Under the pieces are notes generated by a model. The model saw nothing but the letters and a program-made list of their open reading frames with translations, was not told the DNA's origin and did no database searches. Positions 3,524 to 5,801 of a DNA stretch of 5,801 nt are shown here, piece by piece. A program made the position numbers and the translations under genes. This DNA is from Rubrobacteraceae bacterium. GTDB taxonomy: Bacteria > Actinomycetota > Rubrobacteria > Rubrobacterales > Rubrobacteraceae. Numbering within the stretch: position 1 is the stretch's first letter; every line of letters starts with the position of its first letter. Where the stretch lies: NCBI GenBank assembly GCA_013698525.1, contig JACCSM010000287.1:1-5801 (forward strand), written 5' to 3'.

Positions 3524-4735
3524 GTGAGCTTCGGCAACGGTAACGGCAACGGCGAGATAGTCATCTCGACGCCCTTAAGGACGGGCATTGGCACCTTCGG
3601 CGGCGCGCTCAAGGACACGCCAGCGACGGACCTCGGGGCAACGGTAGGCAAAGAGGTTCTCTCTCGCGCGGGGATCGAAGGAGATCAGGTCGACCAGGTT
3701 ATAGTCGGCAACATCCTCTCCGCGGGACAGGGCATGAACCCCGGTCGTCAAGTCGGAATAAAGAGCGGCCTCCCCGTCGAGGTCCCAGGCATGACCCTCA
3801 ACAGGATGTGCGGCTCGGGGCTTCAGGCGGTGATCTCCGCGGCGCAGGAGATAGCCCTCGGCGATGCGGACGTGGTCATGGCAGGTGGCGTCGAGAACAT
3901 GGACAGGGCGCCTTTCTTGCTCGACAAGGGCCGCTACGGCTACAGGATGGGGATGCCTAAAGCGGACATCTACGACCACATGGTCTACGACGGCCTGTGG
4001 GATGTCTTCAACGATTACCACATGGGTGTGACGGCCGAGAACGTCGCCGAGGAGTATGGCATAACCCGCGAGGACTCCGACTCCTACGCCGTGCGCAGCC
4101 ATCAGCGGGCCGCCAAGGCCCACGAAGAAGAGCTCTTCGACGGCCAGATCGTGCCCGTCGAGGTCAAGCAGAAGAAGGAGACCGTACAGTTCACCACGGA
4201 CGAGCACATCCGCGCGAACGCGAGCGTGGAAGGCCTTCAGAAGCTCAAGCCGGTCTTCAAGAAAGACGGCGGCACGGTCACCGCAGCCAACGCTTCAGGC
4301 ATCAACGACGGGGCGGCCATGATGCTCGTTAGCAGCGAGCGCAAGGCCGAGGAGCTAGGTATGCCCGTGGCAGGCAGGCTCGTCTCCGCGGCCGTCGCTG
4401 GCGTCGACCCTTCGGTTATGGGAACCGGTATGATCCCAGCTTCCACGCTCGCCCTCAAAAAGGCCGGGCTCTCGGTCGACGACCTGGACGCCGTCGAGGC
4501 GAACGAGGCCTTCGCATCCATAGCGATCGCCGTCGGACGTGAGCTCGAGGTGCCAGAGGAGAAGCTGAACCCGGTAGGCGGGGCAGTGGCTCTCGGACAC
4601 CCCATCGGGGCCACGGGCGCCGTCCTGACCGTCAAGATTCTGCACCATCTCGCCCGCACGGGAGGCCAGTACGGCCTGGTGACGCTCTGCATCGGCGGCG
4701 GCATGGGCATAGCCGCGATCTTCGAGCGCGTCTAG
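3524..4735 (+). CDS. phaA: Acetyl-CoA acetyltransferase (biosynthetic thiolase)
   Basis: A complete 403-residue thiolase, cytosolic and tetrameric in its family. It condenses two acetyl-CoA to acetoacetyl-CoA, the first step of PHB synthesis, and can run backwards. All catalytic parts are present: nucleophile Cys96 in NRMCGSG, Asn327 in NEAFA, His359 in GHPIGATG and the proton-donor Cys389 in CIGGGMG. YHMG (165-168) carries the His-Met pair found near the acyl pocket of short-chain biosynthetic thiolases such as Zoogloea PhaA. The GTG start is fixed by AAGGAG upstream and yields an unusual leader with a GNGNGNG run (residues 4-10) before the normal EIVI.. beginning. The gap to the preceding terminator is short and I see no good promoter there, so expression may depend on read-through or an unrecognised promoter. 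It is convergent with the acyl-CoA dehydrogenase. A housekeeping catabolic acetoacetyl-CoA thiolase (AtoB) is the alternative name for the same chemistry. Confidence 0.96.
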   Translation: MSFGNGNGNGEIVISTPLRTGIGTFGGALKDTPATDLGATVGKEVLSRAGIEGDQVDQVIVGNILSAGQGMNPGRQVGIKSGLPVEVPGMTLNRMCGSGLQAVISAAQEIALGDADVVMAGGVENMDRAPFLLDKGRYGYRMGMPKADIYDHMVYDGLWDVFNDYHMGVTAENVAEEYGITREDSDSYAVRSHQRAAKAHEEELFDGQIVPVEVKQKKETVQFTTDEHIRANASVEGLQKLKPVFKKDGGTVTAANASGINDGAAMMLVSSERKAEELGMPVAGRLVSAAVAGVDPSVMGTGMIPASTLALKKAGLSVDDLDAVEANEAFASIAIAVGRELEVPEEKLNPVGGAVALGHPIGATGAVLTVKILHHLARTGGQYGLVTLCIGGGMGIAAIFERV

Positions 4736-4759
4736 CAAACACCCGCAATTGAACAACGA

Positions 4760-4789
4760 GAGAGGAGCGGCCTCCGGGCCGCTCCTCTC
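4760..4789. terminator. Shared terminator hairpin between convergent thiolase and acyl-CoA dehydrogenase genes
   Basis: GAGAGGAGCGGCC (4760-4772) and GGCCGCTCCTCTC (4777-4789) form a perfect 13-bp stem with the 4-nt loop TCCG. It lies 24 nt after the thiolase stop and about 45 nt after the opposing gene's stop. Neither side has a proper T-run, though the minus-strand side continues with TCGTTGTTCAATT. It most likely serves both genes. Confidence 0.8.
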
Positions 4790-4834
4790 GCATCCCAACG
4801 GAAAGAGCGGCCAGTTCTCTGGTCCCCTACACCG

Positions 4835-5801
4835 TCACCCTGATTTTTCTTCGGCGCGTTGCGGAGGTTCTGGGGAGAAGGCCCGGTGGCCGGTTATGGC
4901 CTGACCTACTATGAGTGTGTTGACGTCGTTCGTACCTTCGTAGGTATACACGCCCTCGATGTCGGCCATGTGCTCCATCACGCGGTAGTCGAGTAGGATG
5001 CCGTTGCCCCCGAGGACTTCGCGCGCCGTGGCCGCGATGCGGCGCGCCTTGGCGATGTTGTTCATCTTGAACATCGAGACCGTCGCAGGGTCGAGCCCTC
5101 CCGCGTCCTTGAGGCGTCCTACGTGGATGGAGAGGAGCTGGCTGAGTGAGATCTCGTTGACCATCTCGACGAGTTTCTGCTGGATGAGCTGGAACGAAGC
5201 TATGGGCCGCCCGAACTGCTCTCGTTTCCCGGCGTAGGCCAGGGCCGTCTCGTAGCAGTCCGCTGCCTGTCCGAGCCCGTCCCACCCCACACCGTAGCGC
5301 GAGTGCGTGAGGATCGACAGGGTGGAGCCAAGCCCCCTGGCCTTCGGCAACCTGGCGTCCTCGGGTATGTGGCAGTCCTCGAGCGTAACGTGCGTCTGCC
5401 AGGCGGCGCGCTGGGAGGCTTTGCGGGGAAGGACGTCGGCCTGAAAGCCTGGATTATCGGTCTCGACCAAGAAACCAGAGATCCTACCATCCTCGGTCTT
5501 GGCCCAGATCACAGCCACGTCCGAAAAGGAGGCGTTGCCGATCCACTTCTTCTCACCGCTGAGTATGTAGCCGCCGTCCTTCTCCACGGCCGTCGTGCTC
5601 AGGGAGCCAGGATCGCTCCCGGCCTCTGGTTCGGTCAGGCCGAAGCAGCCGATCTTCTCGCACTTCGCCATTGACGGCAGCCAGCGCCGCTTCTGCTCCT
5701 CAGATCCCAACTCGTGTATGGCCGTCATCGCGAGCCCGCTCTGGACGTGCAAGAAAGTAGCCAGGCTCCCAGACCCGCGCGCCAGCTCGGCTATCGCGAG
5801 G
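4835..5801 (-). CDS. Acyl-CoA dehydrogenase, glutaryl-CoA/short-chain type (5' end outside the window)
   Basis: The C-terminal about 321 residues of an FAD-dependent acyl-CoA dehydrogenase, which oxidises acyl-CoA to 2-enoyl-CoA and passes electrons to electron-transfer flavoprotein. The frame stays open to the window edge (upstream residues read LAIAELARGSGSLATF), so a TTG at 5750-5752 is an internal Leu codon, not a start; about 60-80 N-terminal residues are missing. GLTEPEAGSDPGS (54-66 of the partial) matches the family signature 1, and LGGNGILLDYRVMEHMAD is the second conserved region. YEGTND (287-292) carries Glu288, the expected catalytic base, followed by TLIVGQAITG. The pattern resembles glutaryl-CoA dehydrogenase and plant ACX4-like enzymes, but the glutaryl-binding residues are not secured here, so the substrate stays open. 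It is convergent with phaA; its product could feed 3-hydroxybutyryl-CoA formation. Confidence 0.93.
   Translation of the reverse strand, partial: LAIAELARGSGSLATFLHVQSGLAMTAIHELGSEEQKRRWLPSMAKCEKIGCFGLTEPEAGSDPGSLSTTAVEKDGGYILSGEKKWIGNASFSDVAVIWAKTEDGRISGFLVETDNPGFQADVLPRKASQRAAWQTHVTLEDCHIPEDARLPKARGLGSTLSILTHSRYGVGWDGLGQAADCYETALAYAGKREQFGRPIASFQLIQQKLVEMVNEISLSQLLSIHVGRLKDAGGLDPATVSMFKMNNIAKARRIAATAREVLGGNGILLDYRVMEHMADIEGVYTYEGTNDVNTLIVGQAITGHRAFSPEPPQRAEEKSG

Noticed and set aside
3575..4207. Long minus-strand open frame opposite the thiolase (and similar ones opposite other genes)
   Set aside because: Antisense shadow of a high-GC coding region; the plus-strand frame has all thiolase catalytic motifs.
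5750..5752. TTG as the start of the acyl-CoA dehydrogenase
   Set aside because: The same frame continues upstream to the window edge with typical family sequence, so this is an internal Leu codon and the gene is partial.
1..5801. tRNA, rRNA, CRISPR arrays, insertion sequences or phage genes
   Set aside because: No cloverleaf, regular spaced repeats, transposase or integrase-like sequence, or terminal inverted repeats with target duplications were seen on either strand.

Overview
The window is a polyhydroxyalkanoate (PHA/PHB) metabolism locus from a G+C-rich bacterium. Four of the five complete genes with a clear start use GTG or TTG, and terminators are compact GC hairpins. The gene set and the style of the proteins suggest a deep-branching actinomycete such as Rubrobacter, but that assignment is inference from general resemblance and is only moderately secure. 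No synthase gene (phaC/phaE) lies inside the window.

Layout. Left arm, minus strand: a FabG-like short-chain dehydrogenase (11-778) with its own good sigma70-type promoter (854-882), then a hairpin terminator (993-1012), then a PhaB/FabG-type acetoacetyl-CoA reductase (1037-1786). A divergent, relatively AT-rich regulatory region of about 395 bp (1787-2181) separates this arm from the plus-strand genes. It holds the best promoter of the window (TTGACA-N16-TAAAAT), whose -10 element sits inside a palindrome, plus several other inverted and direct repeats. Centre, plus strand: a PhaQ-like PadR-family repressor (2182-2598), a small helical protein (2628-2948), a textbook Rho-independent terminator (2976-3007), a second homologous small helical protein (3076-3417) with a possible general-stress-type promoter, another terminator (3450-3483), and an acetyl-CoA acetyltransferase (3524-4735). 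Right arm, minus strand and convergent: an acyl-CoA dehydrogenase whose 5' end lies outside the window (4835-5801). It shares a strong 13-bp hairpin (4760-4789) with the thiolase.

How it works together. Two acetyl-CoA are condensed by PhaA, acetoacetyl-CoA is reduced by PhaB to 3-hydroxybutyryl-CoA, and an off-window synthase would polymerise it. The two small paralogous proteins next to the PhaQ-like repressor are best explained as granule-coating phasins. In Bacillus megaterium PhaQ is a PHB-responsive repressor linked to phasin expression, and here the operator-like palindrome over the phaQ -10 suggests a self-regulated phaQ-phaP unit. The acyl-CoA dehydrogenase and the second SDR could connect beta-oxidation or related acyl-CoA catabolism to the same pool.

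Most notable points: the tandem short phasin-like pair with separate transcription control, the palindrome over the phaQ promoter, and the different cofactor signatures of the two SDRs.
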